A stretch of 47,052 nucleotides of DNA from Gammaproteobacteria bacterium (GCA_003645255.1 QNES01000013.1:1-47052), one strand, 5' to 3'; shown: positions 9,646 to 20,099, counted from the stretch's first letter. The notes: generated by a model not told the origin, from the sequence alone. Program-made: numbers and translations.

Positions 9646-9938
9646 TGCGTCTAAATTAATAGACTTAAATTAGAGCATATTAGCTCATGAAGCAAACTGG
9701 CTCTAATTAAACGAGTTTACTATCAAAAACTTATATTTTATGGCATAACGAATTTCAAATAGGTTATAATAATTAGGCTATAGTGCAAAATGATTGCCGT
9801 AAGTATGAATTCTAAGGGCTAAAAGCTAAAGTCGTTTAAAACCGACAAACCCATTGCCGAGTATTTTAAAGGGTAATCTTAATCAATCTTTGCGTATACA
9901 TAAAAAAATTTTGGGAACTCGCCAAAAGAATATTGTTG

Positions 9939-10047
9939 TATACTTTAAACTGCTTAAATATGGCATGTTATGTAGGGTGGGCAAGTTTTTTTGTGCAACG
10001 GCAACCGTTTAAAAAAAAAAGTCCAAAAATTACCCATTAGTAGTATA
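9939..10047. repeat. TATACTTTAAAC element, copy 1 (109 bp)
   Basis: Starts TATACTTTAAACTGCTTAAA and ends CCCATTAGTAGTATA, so the extreme ends TATACT/AGTATA are inverted. A second copy lies at 33941-34017 and lacks about 32 internal bases (the GGGTGGGCAAG part). The rest of the 743-bp gap between amiC and rpe holds no recognisable gene. Confidence 0.65.
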
Positions 10048-10172
10048 GAAACAATCCATTGTGGTTGCCCTGAGTAGTTACCCATTTTCTGAGTCAAATT
10101 AAAAATCAATCTGAAAATAGAATTAAAATGATAAACTCATTAGTATCACGAAATCAACTATAGAATAAAAAT

Positions 10173-10841
10173 ATGTCTGACTACCTAATTGCACCCTCTA
10201 TTTTATCAGCCGATTTTGCCCGTTTGGGGGAAGAAGTAACTGATGTTTTAGCTGCCGGTGCTGATATTGTTCACTTTGATGTGATGGACAATCATTATGT
10301 TCCTAATTTGACTATTGGTCCGTTAATTTGTGAAGCACTGCGTAAGCATGGTATCACGGTACCGATTGATGTGCATTTAATGGTAAAACCGGTGGATCGT
10401 ATTATCCCCGACTTTGCAGCAGCAGGTGCCACCTATATTACATTTCATCCAGAAGCCAGTGAACATATTGATCGTTCATTACAATTAATACGAGATGCCG
10501 GTTGTCAATCGGGGCTGGTTTTTAATCCTGCTACGCCTTTGGACTATTTGAAATATGTCATAGACAAAGTAGACATGATATTGTTAATGTCTGTCAATCC
10601 CGGTTTTGGCGGGCAGTCTTTCATTCCTTTTACCCTCGAAAAATTACGCGAAGCGCGTCAAATCATTGACAACAGCGGTCATGATATTCGTTTAGAAGTT
10701 GATGGTGGGGTAAAAATCAATAACATCCGTGAAATTGCCCAAGCCGGTGCTGACACCTTTGTTGCCGGTTCAGCCATTTTTAATACAGAAGATTATAAAG
10801 CCACCATTGCTGCTATGCGTTCTGAATTAACTCAAGTTTAA
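10173..10841 (+). CDS. rpe: Ribulose-phosphate 3-epimerase
   Basis: Interconverts ribulose 5-phosphate and xylulose 5-phosphate in the pentose phosphate and Calvin cycles. The 222-residue TIM barrel shows the family signatures: [11 protein letters not shown] at the N-terminus, [16 protein letters not shown] and DVHLMV with metal-binding residues, [12 protein letters not shown], and [11 protein letters not shown] near the C-terminus. It is followed after 20 bases by gph and then trpE and trpG, a common gammaproteobacterial order. Confidence 0.97.
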   Translation: MSDYLIAPSILSADFARLGEEVTDVLAAGADIVHFDVMDNHYVPNLTIGPLICEALRKHGITVPIDVHLMVKPVDRIIPDFAAAGATYITFHPEASEHIDRSLQLIRDAGCQSGLVFNPATPLDYLKYVIDKVDMILLMSVNPGFGGQSFIPFTLEKLREARQIIDNSGHDIRLEVDGGVKINNIREIAQAGADTFVAGSAIFNTEDYKATIAAMRSELTQV

Positions 10842-10861
10842 TTGTTAATTGTTAATTGTGA

Positions 10862-11548
10862 ATGAAAAAAATGATATTACCTAATCCCCAACTCATATTA
10901 ATTGATTTAGATGGTACTTTGATAGATACAGTACCTGACTTAGCGAACGCGGTTGATGGTATGATGTCTCAACTGTGTTTACCACACAGGGGAGAAGAAC
11001 AGGTTCGGCATTGGGTGGGCAATGGTATTGAACGCCTGGTTAAACGTGCCTTGCTTAATCAATTGGAAGGAGAGCCTGATGATAAGTTATATCAATCAGC
11101 CATCTCCTACTTTAATGAACTCTATGTACAATGCAATGGTGAACAAAGTGTACTATTTCCAGGGGTACGCGAAGGATTGGATTGGCTTAAATCGCTAAAC
11201 TATAACCTAGCTTGCATTACTAATAAGGCAGGGCAATTCACAATACCTTTGCTAAAAGCATTAAATTTGTACGATAATTTTAGCCTCGTGATAAGTGGGG
11301 ACACTTTGCCAAAAAAGAAACCTGATCCTTTACCTTTACTTCATGCCGCTGACTTTTTTCAAGTAGAACCGCACCACGCTCTTATGATAGGTGACTCTAT
11401 TAATGATGTACAAGCTGCACGAGCGGCGGGATTTCAAATTTTATGTGTCAGTTATGGCTATAATCATGGTTTGGATATTCGCCAGGCTAAACCTGATGTT
11501 GTCATTGATTCATTAAATGAATTATCTTCCGTTTTCCGTGAGCAATGA
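10862..11548 (+). CDS. gph: Phosphoglycolate phosphatase, HAD family
   Basis: Removes phosphate from 2-phosphoglycolate, which arises from DNA repair and from the oxygenase activity of RuBisCO. The 228-residue HAD hydrolase has motif I DLDGTLIDT (nucleophile and acid/base aspartates), motif II CITNK, motif III KKKPDP and motif IV MIGDSINDVQAA. The ATG lies in a TTAATTG-type heptad context right after rpe, so the two are very likely co-transcribed. Confidence 0.93.
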   Translation: MKKMILPNPQLILIDLDGTLIDTVPDLANAVDGMMSQLCLPHRGEEQVRHWVGNGIERLVKRALLNQLEGEPDDKLYQSAISYFNELYVQCNGEQSVLFPGVREGLDWLKSLNYNLACITNKAGQFTIPLLKALNLYDNFSLVISGDTLPKKKPDPLPLLHAADFFQVEPHHALMIGDSINDVQAARAAGFQILCVSYGYNHGLDIRQAKPDVVIDSLNELSSVFREQ

Positions 11549-11720
11549 ACTGTGTATAGTTAGCCAGAAAAGTTTTGTCCCTGCTACAAAACATGGCAGG
11601 TCTTGGCTAAAACTTATCTGGACATCTATATAAGTGATTAATCTTGAAATAAATTTCAGGGCTAAGGGCAAAGCTGAGAGTTTGTAGGGTGGGCTGTAAA
11701 AAATACCTTGCACCTACATT

Positions 11721-11759
11721 TTAACTGATAACTGATAACTAATAACTGACAACTAATAC
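11721..11759 (+). repeat. TAACTGA heptads before trpE
   Basis: Five consecutive seven-base units, three of them exact TAACTGA, the others TAACTAA and CAACTAA, lead directly to the trpE ATG. The rest of the 211-bp gap after gph has a small stem (CCTGC/GCAGG near 11580-11600) but no leader peptide with tandem Trp codons. Confidence 0.85.
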
Positions 11760-13235
11760 ATGACACCTGAACAATTTACCCAATTAGCCGCCGAAGGCTA
11801 CAACCGTATCCCTATACAACGAGAAGTTTTAGCTGATTTAGATACCCCCTTAAGTGCTTATTTAAAATTAACTAAAGGACAACCCTATTCTTACTTATTT
11901 GAATCGGTACAAGGCGGTGAAAAATGGGGGCGTTATTCAATCATTGGGCTACCCGCTCATACAGTGGTGCGGGTTTATGATCATAATATTTCAGTCTATC
12001 AAGGTAAGGTCGTATCGGAACAAATACAAACAATTAATCCCTTAACCTGGATTGGAGAATTTCTAGCACGTTTTCGGGTACCTAAATTACCGGATTTACC
12101 CCGCTTTTCCGGCGGCTTAGTGGGCTATTTTGGCTATGACACAGTGCGTTATATTGAACCCGTTTGCGCCAAAGGTAATTTAAAGGATCCTTTAGAAACC
12201 CCCGATATTCTACTCATGCTTTCCGATGAAGTCGTCGTATTTGACAATATAAAATGTAAATTACATCTAATCGTACACGCCAACCCCTCAGAAACGGATG
12301 CCTTCGCATTAGCACAGCGACGCTTAAATACTCTCGTAGCGCGTTTACGTGAAAATGAGCCAGTAACCTATCATACTCCAGAAGGCAAGCACATTAAAGA
12401 ATGCGACTTTAAATCCGGTTTCAGCCGCGTCCATTATGAACAGGCAGTACAACGTGCGAAAAAATATATTGTAGATGGCGACATTATGCAAGTCGTACTA
12501 TCGCAACGCCTCAAAATAGCCTGTGAAGTACCCCCTTTAAATATCTATCGTGCATTACGTCACCTTAACCCTTCACCCTATTTATATTATTTAAATTTAA
12601 ATGAATTTCAAATTATCGGGTCTTCCCCAGAAATCCTAGTACGTTTAGAAGAGCAACAAATTACAGTACGGCCCATTGCTGGGACCCGCCCGCGGGGCCA
12701 TGATGAAACGGAAGATAAAGCTTTAGAAAAAGAATTACTAAATGATCCCAAAGAATGCGCTGAACACCTCATGCTAATTGATTTAGGCCGAAATGACGTA
12801 GGGCGGATCGCACAAATTGGAACGGTGCAACTCACTGAAAATATGAACGTCGAACGATACTCCCATGTTATGCATATCGTCTCCAATGTCATTGGACAAT
12901 TAAAGCGAGATTTAAATAGCATAGATGTCCTTAAAGCCACGTTTCCCGCCGGTACGCTAACAGGCGCACCCAAAATACGGGCGATGGAAATTATTAATGA
13001 ATTAGAACCCATAAAACGAGGTATTTACGGGGGGGCCATAGGCTATATGACCTGGCAAGGCAATATGGATACCGCCATCGCGATTCGCACTGCGGTCATT
13101 AAAAATCAAAAACTACATATACAAGTTGGGGCAGGGATTGTCGCGGATTCTGTGCCAGCTAAAGAATGGGAAGAAACCATGAATAAAGGACGTGCTATAT
13201 TTAAAGCAGTCGCTTTAGCGCACAAAGGACTCTAA
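11760..13235 (+). CDS. trpE: Anthranilate synthase component I TrpE
   Basis: Converts chorismate to anthranilate with ammonia supplied by TrpG, the first step of tryptophan synthesis. The 491 residues match the family. The N-terminal region keeps the tryptophan feedback-site type sequence [15 protein letters not shown]; the C-terminal chorismate-binding domain contains [26 protein letters not shown] and [16 protein letters not shown]. The glutamine amidotransferase gene trpG follows 70 bases downstream. Confidence 0.97.
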   Translation: MTPEQFTQLAAEGYNRIPIQREVLADLDTPLSAYLKLTKGQPYSYLFESVQGGEKWGRYSIIGLPAHTVVRVYDHNISVYQGKVVSEQIQTINPLTWIGEFLARFRVPKLPDLPRFSGGLVGYFGYDTVRYIEPVCAKGNLKDPLETPDILLMLSDEVVVFDNIKCKLHLIVHANPSETDAFALAQRRLNTLVARLRENEPVTYHTPEGKHIKECDFKSGFSRVHYEQAVQRAKKYIVDGDIMQVVLSQRLKIACEVPPLNIYRALRHLNPSPYLYYLNLNEFQIIGSSPEILVRLEEQQITVRPIAGTRPRGHDETEDKALEKELLNDPKECAEHLMLIDLGRNDVGRIAQIGTVQLTENMNVERYSHVMHIVSNVIGQLKRDLNSIDVLKATFPAGTLTGAPKIRAMEIINELEPIKRGIYGGAIGYMTWQGNMDTAIAIRTAVIKNQKLHIQVGAGIVADSVPAKEWEETMNKGRAIFKAVALAHKGL

Positions 13236-13305
13236 ATCAATTATCCGTGAAAATCAGTTAAAACTTCTCAAATTCATAAATAAATCTTATGTATAGAAAT
13301 AAACT

Positions 13306-13941
13306 ATGTTATTAATGATAGACAACTACGATTCATTCACCTATAATTTAGTACAATATTTTGGTGAAATAGGAATAGAGAGCAAAGTATGTCGAAATGA
13401 CGAAATTAGCTGTGAAGATATAAATACACTTGCCCCACAATATATAGTTATATCGCCTGGTCCTTGTACACCTAATGAAGCAGGCATATCTATTGCAGCT
13501 ATTCAAACCTTTGCGGGAAAAATACCAATACTTGGTGTCTGTTTAGGACACCAATGCATAGGGCAAGCTTTTGGAAGTAAAATTGTACATGCGGAACAAG
13601 TTATGCATGGTAAAACTTCTTCAATTTATCACACTGGCACGGACTTATTTACAGGCATTAATAATCCGGTAAAGGCAACCCGTTATCATTCATTGGTTAT
13701 CTCACCAGCTACCTTACCAGATACTTTAAAAATAACAGCCTGGACTGATGATGATAAAAAAGAAATTATGGGCATACAACATAAAACATTACCCATTTAT
13801 GGGGTACAATTTCACCCGGAATCTATACTCACAGAACAAGGGCATGCATTGCTCAAAAATTTTTTAATGATTAATGACTATTCAGTCATGAATTCTAAAG
13901 CCAAAAACAGTTTGGCAAGAGCTTCTCAATTATTAAATTAA
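13306..13941 (+). CDS. trpG: Anthranilate synthase component II TrpG
   Basis: Glutamine amidotransferase subunit that feeds ammonia to TrpE; it may also serve p-aminobenzoate synthesis, as related proteins do. The 211-residue class I amidotransferase has the nucleophile Cys79 in GVCLGHQ, the oxyanion region SPGPCTP and the His-Glu pair in QFHPES. The C-terminal 20 residues beyond the domain are unremarkable. The usual trpD and trpC genes do not follow; pilB comes next. Confidence 0.95.
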   Translation: MLLMIDNYDSFTYNLVQYFGEIGIESKVCRNDEISCEDINTLAPQYIVISPGPCTPNEAGISIAAIQTFAGKIPILGVCLGHQCIGQAFGSKIVHAEQVMHGKTSSIYHTGTDLFTGINNPVKATRYHSLVISPATLPDTLKITAWTDDDKKEIMGIQHKTLPIYGVQFHPESILTEQGHALLKNFLMINDYSVMNSKAKNSLARASQLLN

Positions 13942-13974
13942 CAATTAACAATTAACAATTAACAATTAACAATT
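13938..13974 (+). repeat. TTAACAA heptads before pilB
   Basis: Five perfect tandem seven-base units of TTAACAA overlap the trpG stop and end a few bases before the pilB start codon. This is a different spelling from TAACTGA but has the same unit length, position and lack of a Shine-Dalgarno. Confidence 0.85.
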
Positions 13975-13978
13975 ATTA

Positions 13979-15703
13979 ATGGCTGTTTCAAATTTAAAAA
14001 TCATCCTCACTGGGCTTCCACGTCGATTAGTGACAAGTGGCCTTCTGGATGAAGAAGCCGCAGAAAAAGCGTTTGACAAATCACGCACGACGCGCACATC
14101 TTTTGTCAGTTATGTGATCGAGCAGAAACTAGTTGGCAGTCAGGAGCTTGCCCTGGTTGCCGCCGAAGAATTTGGCTTTCCCCTGGTTGATATTGAAAGT
14201 ATTGAACTTGATCCAGAATTAATTAAAAGCTCAATTAGCCAAAAAGCCTTAATAAAAAATCAAGCTCTTCCAATTTTTAACCGAGGCAATCGCCTGTTTG
14301 TTGCGCTATCCGATCCGAGCAATCCAGATACGATTAAAGAAATTCAATTTCATAATAAAAAACCCACTGAGCCTATCCTAGCAGACGAAGTAAAATTACG
14401 AAAGGTTATTGAACGTGCTCTTGAATTGTTCGATGACGGCATGAATGATTTAGGAGATGAATTAGAGGATATTGAATTTGAAGGTAGTGAAGCTGATGAA
14501 GAAGAAGATGATGAATCAACTGATAAAGAAGATGATGCCCCCATCGTCAAATTTGTCAACAAGATGCTATTTGATGCCATCAAGATAGGGGCATCCGATT
14601 TACATTTTGAGCCTTATGAAAAATATTACCGTGTTCGATACCGTATTGATGGTATGCTAAGAGTGGTTGCGAATCCCCCAATAACAGTATCTCGTAAAAT
14701 AGCGGCTCGTATTAAAGTCATGTCACGCCTTGATGTTTCAGAACGACGAGTCCCTCAAGATGGACGTATCAAATTTAAAATTTCGGCTAAAAAATCAATA
14801 GACTTTCGCGTTAGCACCTGCCCCATTTTATGGGGGGAAAAAATAGTGATGCGGATACTAGACTCCTCAGCAGCCAACTTAAATATTGAAATTCTTGGCT
14901 ATGAAGACGAACAAAAACGCTTATACGTGGAAGCCCTGGCGAACCCTTATGGTATGGTCCTCGTCACGGGTCCGACCGGCAGCGGTAAAACAGTTTCCCT
15001 TTATACGGGTATTAATATTCTCAATCAGGAAGGGGTTAATATTTCGACAGCTGAGGATCCGGTAGAAATTAATTTACCGGGTGTTAATCAGGTACAAATT
15101 GATGAGAAAACAGGGATGACCTTTGAGAAAGCTCTCAAAGCTTTTCTACGACAAGACCCTGATATAATATTAGTGGGCGAAATTCGGGATATAAATACCG
15201 GCGGCATTGCCATTAAGGCAGCGACCACCGGCCACATGGTCATGTCTACTTTACATACTAATGATGCGCCACAAACCCTTACCCGCATGGTAGATATGGG
15301 CATCGCACCGTTTGCTATTGCCACCGCTGTCAACCTCATCATGGCACAACGCTTATGTAGGCGGCTATGTAGCTGCAAAGTGGAAGTCAAACCCCCCGAC
15401 TATACCTTATTGGAAGCCGGTTTTAAGCAAGAAGATTTGGAAAACTTAAAACTATATGGTCCCCGGGAAAATGGCTGTGATAAATGTGGTGGCTTAGGAT
15501 ACAAGGGACGGGTAGGTATATACCAAGTGATGCCCATATCTGAAAAGATGAAACGCATTATTATGGAAGGAGGTAATGCCATTGCTATAGCTGACCAAGC
15601 CCGCAAAGAAGGTATCCCGGACCTACGTGAATCAGGCCTCAAAAAAGTAAAAGATGGCTTAACATCCTTAGCTGAAATTAACCGAGTCGTCACTAAAGAA
15701 TAA
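13979..15703 (+). CDS. pilB: Type IV pilus assembly ATPase PilB
   Basis: Hexameric motor ATPase that drives pilus extension from the inner face of the cytoplasmic membrane. The 574-residue protein has an N-terminal MshEN-like domain (about 1-145), a strikingly acidic linker (about 150-185), and the secretion ATPase core with Walker A GPTGSGKT at 331-338, Walker B in ILVGEIRD near 400, and the zinc tetracysteine motif typical of PilB (CSC near the Walker B side and CDKC near residue 500). The pilC and pilD genes follow in order. Confidence 0.97.
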   Translation: MAVSNLKIILTGLPRRLVTSGLLDEEAAEKAFDKSRTTRTSFVSYVIEQKLVGSQELALVAAEEFGFPLVDIESIELDPELIKSSISQKALIKNQALPIFNRGNRLFVALSDPSNPDTIKEIQFHNKKPTEPILADEVKLRKVIERALELFDDGMNDLGDELEDIEFEGSEADEEEDDESTDKEDDAPIVKFVNKMLFDAIKIGASDLHFEPYEKYYRVRYRIDGMLRVVANPPITVSRKIAARIKVMSRLDVSERRVPQDGRIKFKISAKKSIDFRVSTCPILWGEKIVMRILDSSAANLNIEILGYEDEQKRLYVEALANPYGMVLVTGPTGSGKTVSLYTGINILNQEGVNISTAEDPVEINLPGVNQVQIDEKTGMTFEKALKAFLRQDPDIILVGEIRDINTGGIAIKAATTGHMVMSTLHTNDAPQTLTRMVDMGIAPFAIATAVNLIMAQRLCRRLCSCKVEVKPPDYTLLEAGFKQEDLENLKLYGPRENGCDKCGGLGYKGRVGIYQVMPISEKMKRIIMEGGNAIAIADQARKEGIPDLRESGLKKVKDGLTSLAEINRVVTKE

Positions 15704-15758
15704 CTTTATCAGTTATCAATAATGGGAATTTTTGAATTGGGAATGGTTAATTAGAATA

Positions 15759-15789
15759 TTAACCATTAACCATTAACCGTTAACCATTA
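15759..15789 (+). repeat. TTAACCA heptads before pilC
   Basis: Four tandem units of TTAACCA/TTAACCG lie 10 bases before the pilC start codon, again in place of a Shine-Dalgarno sequence. Confidence 0.85.
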
Positions 15790-15799
15790 CTTCAAGATT

Positions 15800-17017
15800 A
15801 TGGCAGCAAAATCCGATATCATGTTTGTCTGGGAAGGCAAAGACAAAAAATCAGGAGATAAACGTAAAGGTGAACTCTCCGGTAAGTCCGAAGCCGCAAT
15901 AAAATCTGCCCTGCGTAAAAAAGATATACTTCCAACTAAAGTTAAGAAAAAACCCAAAGCACTCTTTGGGGGGGACGGTCCCCCCATTGAAAGCAGCGAC
16001 ATAGCTTTATTCGCTCGTCAAATGTCAACAATGATGACATCTGGAGTACCCCTACTTCAATCGTTTGACTTAGTAGGACAAGGCCATGACAAGCCATCCT
16101 TTCAAAAATTAGTCCTAACAATCAAAGCCGATATAGAAGCGGGGGGGACCATGGCTGATGCATTGCGTAAACATCCAAAGTACTTTGACGACCTATTTTG
16201 CAACCTAGTTGATGCAGGCGAACAAGCCGGTATTTTAGAATCACTCTTGACAAAATTAGCGGTTTATCAAGAAAAAAGCGAGTCGATGAAGAAAAAAATC
16301 AAAGGTGCTCTATCCTATCCTATGTCAATTATGAGCGTCGCCATGATTGTCAGTGCAATTCTACTTATCTATGTCGTACCTGTATTTAGTGATATGTTTG
16401 AAAGCTTTGGAGGAGAACTGCCTGGCTTAACACAAGTCGTCGTCATTATGTCAGATTTTATGACCGCCAATTGGTATTATGTCTTTGGCGGCATTTATGC
16501 CGTCCTTACCATTTTTAAACAAGCTAAAAAACGTTCAGTTGCATTTCAAAACTTTTTACAAAGATTTTCACTTAAACTTCCCCTATTTGGAGAGCTACTC
16601 ACTAAGTCAGCCATAGCACGTTTCACTCGCACCATGGCAACCATGTCTGCTGCAGGAACCCCCTTAGTTGAGGCAATGGACTCAATTGCCGGAGCCACCG
16701 GAAACATAGTATTTTATGAAGCTACCATGGCTATTAAAAAAGAAGTTTCAACGGGTGTCCCCTTAGCGGAAAGTATGCGTAATGTTGGCGTATTTCCCAA
16801 TATGTGTGTGCAAATGACTCAAATTGGTGAAGAATCGGGTGATCTTGATAAAATGTTGAATAAAGTAGCCGACTATTATGAAGAAGAAGTAGACGGACTC
16901 GTTGAAGCACTTTCGGGGATGATGGAACCGATGATTATGGCATTCCTGGGTGTCGTGATTGGTGGACTCGTTCTCGCTATGTATATGCCTATATTTAAAA
17001 TGGGAGAAGTCATTTAA
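15800..17017 (+). CDS. pilC: Type IV pilus inner-membrane platform protein PilC
   Basis: Inner-membrane scaffold that couples the PilB motor to pilin assembly. The 405-residue protein fits the family: two GspF-type domains (about 70-195 and 275-395), each with the LFARQMSTMM or FTRTMATMSAAGTPLVEA start, and hydrophobic segments near 175-195, 220-240 and at the C-terminus (about 375-395). It sits between pilB and pilD. Confidence 0.96.
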   Translation: MAAKSDIMFVWEGKDKKSGDKRKGELSGKSEAAIKSALRKKDILPTKVKKKPKALFGGDGPPIESSDIALFARQMSTMMTSGVPLLQSFDLVGQGHDKPSFQKLVLTIKADIEAGGTMADALRKHPKYFDDLFCNLVDAGEQAGILESLLTKLAVYQEKSESMKKKIKGALSYPMSIMSVAMIVSAILLIYVVPVFSDMFESFGGELPGLTQVVVIMSDFMTANWYYVFGGIYAVLTIFKQAKKRSVAFQNFLQRFSLKLPLFGELLTKSAIARFTRTMATMSAAGTPLVEAMDSIAGATGNIVFYEATMAIKKEVSTGVPLAESMRNVGVFPNMCVQMTQIGEESGDLDKMLNKVADYYEEEVDGLVEALSGMMEPMIMAFLGVVIGGLVLAMYMPIFKMGEVI

Positions 17018-17072
17018 TCATTTATTAAAAAATGATTAATGAAGTTGTTGCAATTTGTCAATAAAAAATAAT

Positions 17073-17942
17073 ATGAATCTATTTACTTATCTAGCCACTG
17101 AACCTCAGCTATTGTTCCTATTTGTTGGAATATTAGGGTTAATTATCGGAAGTTTTCTGAATGTCGTTATTTACCGTTTACCCATTATGATGGAACGGCA
17201 ATGGCATCAGCAATGTGCAAAAATACTAAACGTATCAGTAAAAATACCCACTGACCCCTTTAACTTAAATCAGCCACGTTCCCATTGCCCCCATTGTGGA
17301 CACACCCTTAAAGTCTGGGAAAACATACCCATCATTAGCTATATTTGGCAACGTGGTCAATGCACCACTTGTCATAAAAGCATTTCACCACGTTACCCGC
17401 TAATAGAAATCGCCAGTGCCATATTAGCATTGTTTACTACTTGGCATTTTGGAATCGGCTGGCCTTTGATAGGCGCATTAATTTTCACTTGGGCACTCCT
17501 AGCCGCCAGTATGATAGATTATGATCATCAATATTTACTAGATGACATCACACTACCCTTACTCTGGCTCGGATTACTATGTAACTTATTTGGCTTGTAC
17601 ACCGATATAGAATCCAGTCTGATAGGTGCGATGGCTGGCTATCTAAGCTTATGGACGGTATTTTGGCTTTACAAAATCATCACAGGCAAAGAAGGCATGG
17701 GCCAAGGAGATTTTAAACTACTCGCACTGCTCGGTGCCTGGATGGGCTGGCAAGTTTTACCAGTCATTATATTACTATCCTCACTCGTCGGCACCAGCGT
17801 CGGCCTCACACTCATTATAATGCGGAATCACGATAAAGATGTACCCATACCTTTTGGTCCCTACCTAGCCGGTGCCGGTTGGATCAACTTACTCTGGGGA
17901 CAGCAACTCATTGAGACCTATTATCTATGGACATACCCCTAA
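17073..17942 (+). CDS. pilD: Prepilin peptidase/N-methyltransferase PilD
   Basis: Cuts and N-methylates type IV prepilins in the cytoplasmic membrane. I chose the ATG at 17073 over an in-frame TTG at 17055 because it gives 289 residues starting MNLFTYLA, as in known PilD, and places the two catalytic aspartates at Asp149 (MIDYD) and Asp213 (GQGDFK), the same positions known for the Pseudomonas enzyme. The cytoplasmic loop has two cysteine pairs (CPHC and CTTC) for zinc. Several membrane helices are evident. The coaE gene overlaps its 3' end by 16 bases. Confidence 0.95.
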   Translation: MNLFTYLATEPQLLFLFVGILGLIIGSFLNVVIYRLPIMMERQWHQQCAKILNVSVKIPTDPFNLNQPRSHCPHCGHTLKVWENIPIISYIWQRGQCTTCHKSISPRYPLIEIASAILALFTTWHFGIGWPLIGALIFTWALLAASMIDYDHQYLLDDITLPLLWLGLLCNLFGLYTDIESSLIGAMAGYLSLWTVFWLYKIITGKEGMGQGDFKLLALLGAWMGWQVLPVIILLSSLVGTSVGLTLIIMRNHDKDVPIPFGPYLAGAGWINLLWGQQLIETYYLWTYP

Positions 17943-18538
17943 AAATTGGACTCACCGGCGGCATCGCAACCGGAAAAACCACCGTTTCTAAACTATTTGC
18001 AATACGGGGAATACCGATCATAGACGCTGATGAAATTGCCCATCAAATCGTAGCCCCAGGACAGCCAGCCCTTAAACGCATTATTGAAATTTTTGGAAGT
18101 ATTATGATCGGTACCGATGGTAAACTGAATCGCACTAAACTACGTGAACACATCTTTGCAAATTCAGAACAACGGCTACGTTTGGAAGCCATATTACACC
18201 CTGCCATCCGCGAAATCATGCTCGCTAAAACAAGGGCAATAAAGAAACCGATATGTATACTCAGTATACCTTTACTTGTGGAAACCCAACAAGTTGAACT
18301 CGTGGACCGAGTGCTCGTAGTTGATTGTCCCGTTGCCTTACAACGCGAACGCTTAATAAGTTGCAGAGGTTTGTCCCTTTTGCAAATAGAACAAATCTTG
18401 AAAGCGCAAGCTAATCGAAATACAAGACTTGCCATCGCAGACGATATTATTTATAATGATGCAGACTATAAAGAATTAGAAGAACAGGTCATAAAAATGG
18501 TCCAAAAATACAGGACCATTCCAAAAAATAAACCATAA
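17927..18538 (+). CDS. coaE: Dephospho-CoA kinase CoaE
   Basis: Last step of coenzyme A synthesis, phosphorylating the 3'-hydroxyl of dephospho-CoA. The 203-residue P-loop kinase has GLTGGIATGKTTVSKLF at the N-terminus, the DADEIAH substrate motif and the HPAIR segment near the middle. The pilB-pilC-pilD-coaE order is conserved in gammaproteobacteria, and the overlap with pilD suggests co-translation. Confidence 0.95.
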   Translation: MDIPLKIGLTGGIATGKTTVSKLFAIRGIPIIDADEIAHQIVAPGQPALKRIIEIFGSIMIGTDGKLNRTKLREHIFANSEQRLRLEAILHPAIREIMLAKTRAIKKPICILSIPLLVETQQVELVDRVLVVDCPVALQRERLISCRGLSLLQIEQILKAQANRNTRLAIADDIIYNDADYKELEEQVIKMVQKYRTIPKNKP

Positions 18539-18640
18539 GGCGACCCAAAAAGTCCAAACGAATGAAAAAGCCAAAAAGTTCAATTGAAGGGCAATATTAT
18601 TTTTTGGAATGGGCCTAAATACGATTCATTATTTCAACAA

Positions 18641-19408
18641 ATGAAAAAGGTAATATACGAACACCCTCTCAATGAACGCATTAGAAGTATATTGCGAATA
18701 GAAAATTTATTGCACGGTGTCTTATACCACATCAAGGGACCCACTGAATGGGATAGTCGTGCGGTTATCAAAAACTTAATTGAAATTTTAGATTTCACTA
18801 ACCGCTTTGATTACAAAATAGAACTTATAAAACAGTTAGAACTTCATCGAAAAGTATTAGAACGTTGGCTGCGTACCCCTGAAATTGACACCGAACGCTT
18901 AGCCAATCTTATAAAACAAAACGATGCCGTGATAGCAAAATTAAAGCAAATTGTAGAACCACTAGAACAAAGTTATTCTGCTCACGAACTCATCCAAATA
19001 ACACGAAAACGGAGTACCATTAGTGGTGGTAATAGCCGCTGCGACTTGCCTGGTTATTACTATTGGCTACAAAAGAATCCTAAACAGCGTCAAAAAGAAC
19101 TCAATGAATGGCTTATCCCACTAGAACCACTCAGATCGGCAGTTGACTTGGTATTGTATTTGACACGCAATCATGCAGCGATGAGTACCCAAACGGCTCT
19201 CGGTGGCTTTTATCAAACACAATTAGTCGAAAATATGAATTATCAAATGATACAAGTCGCATTGCCATTAGAAAACCCTTGCTATCCAGAAGTTAAAGGG
19301 GGGAAACAACGCATCACGATCCGTTTTCTTGAAATGATTGATGCTAAAATGCAAACGGAGCAAACGGAAGGAGATGTTCACTTTGATTTAACTTATTGCA
19401 TGGCATAA
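18641..19408 (+). CDS. zapD: Cell division protein ZapD
   Basis: Cytoplasmic protein that cross-links FtsZ filaments at the division ring. The family N-terminus (EHPLNER followed by LRIENLL) starts just after the ATG at 18641, giving 255 residues; an in-frame TTG at 18584 would add 19 residues that look unlike the family. Other family landmarks are CDLPGYYYWL, DLVLYLTR and a C-terminal RFLEM. Position directly after coaE is the usual one. Neither candidate start has a clear Shine-Dalgarno sequence. Confidence 0.9.
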   Translation: MKKVIYEHPLNERIRSILRIENLLHGVLYHIKGPTEWDSRAVIKNLIEILDFTNRFDYKIELIKQLELHRKVLERWLRTPEIDTERLANLIKQNDAVIAKLKQIVEPLEQSYSAHELIQITRKRSTISGGNSRCDLPGYYYWLQKNPKQRQKELNEWLIPLEPLRSAVDLVLYLTRNHAAMSTQTALGGFYQTQLVENMNYQMIQVALPLENPCYPEVKGGKQRITIRFLEMIDAKMQTEQTEGDVHFDLTYCMA

Positions 19409-20099
19409 TGAAACTTTTGAAAACCTGAATAATGATAATATTCAGTATGACTAAGAATGCCTTTTAATAAAGGGCAGGTACACAGGTTTGCTCCTATTAC
19501 AAAATCCAGCGTATTCAGAGGCTGTAAGGGGTACATAACTGTTCACCTTGCTTAATTTATCTGTCTAGTACCACGCGCCGTTAATATTACGGTTCATAAT
19601 TGTAGCCTGTACCTTGATTGATGTTGATATGAATATACCTTCGCCAATTTAAAATAGACATTATACATTATACAGATTTAACGTAACTTATTGATTTACT
19701 TAAAATTTTTATTTTGGTAAAGCTAATGAAATCAAGCACTTAAATTAAATCGGTATAATGTCTAATGTTAGCTATTTCCAAAAAAATACTGATTTTTATT
19801 AAAATCAATAAGTTACAAATTTACTGATGCTTGAAATTGACGAGTTTTATAATTTGGCAAAGGTCTTGTAATTAGGAATCACTTATTATTAAAATAATAA
19901 AACTAAGGAAAAAGCATACCCTCTGCATATCCTACTCTATGCAGACATCATCCGCCTTAGAATAATAATTATAGCTAAAGTCGGCTTTAGCCGACTGATG
20001 TGTGCATAGAGTAGCTGCATACCCTAGTCATAACCTATTGATTTTACTGATAAATGATAATTGAAAATTGAAAACTGAAAACGTACAGAGGTATCCTGA
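19409..20099. other. Intergenic region zapD-pilG, repeat-rich
   Basis: No gene is seen. An inverted pair of TAAATCxGTATAATGT-type arms lies at about 19655-19682 and 19743-19768; the same sequence occurs at 39168-39193. GTAACTTATTGATTT near 19682 is inverted as AAAATCAATAAGTTAC near 19801. A hairpin element is listed separately at 19925-20020. The last 60 bases are degenerate heptads (TGATAATTGAAAATTGAA). Confidence 0.55.
19925..20020. repeat. Nested inverted-repeat element before the pil-chp cluster
   Basis: Outer arms contain CTACTCTATGCA (left, from 19931) and TGCATAGAGTAG (right, from 20003), flanking a perfect inner hairpin AGTCGGCT-TT-AGCCGACT at 19979-19996. No coding capacity. It could be a small mobile element or a structured 5' leader of the pil-chp transcript. 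Confidence 0.6.

Noticed and set aside
11549-11759. trp attenuator
   Set aside because: A short stem is present but there is no leader reading frame with tandem Trp codons and no terminator before trpE.
13938-13974. CRISPR-like tandem repeats
   Set aside because: Units are seven bases without spacers and end at start codons, so they are not CRISPR arrays.
14350-15693. Minus-strand reading frames inside pilB
   Set aside because: They are low-complexity shadows of a clear plus-strand gene (serine-rich opposite the acidic linker).
17055-17072. TTG start for pilD
   Set aside because: The ATG at 17073 gives the family N-terminus and places the catalytic aspartates at the known positions 149 and 213.
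18584-18640. TTG start for zapD
   Set aside because: The extra 19 residues do not resemble the family and the ATG at 18641 precedes the conserved start.
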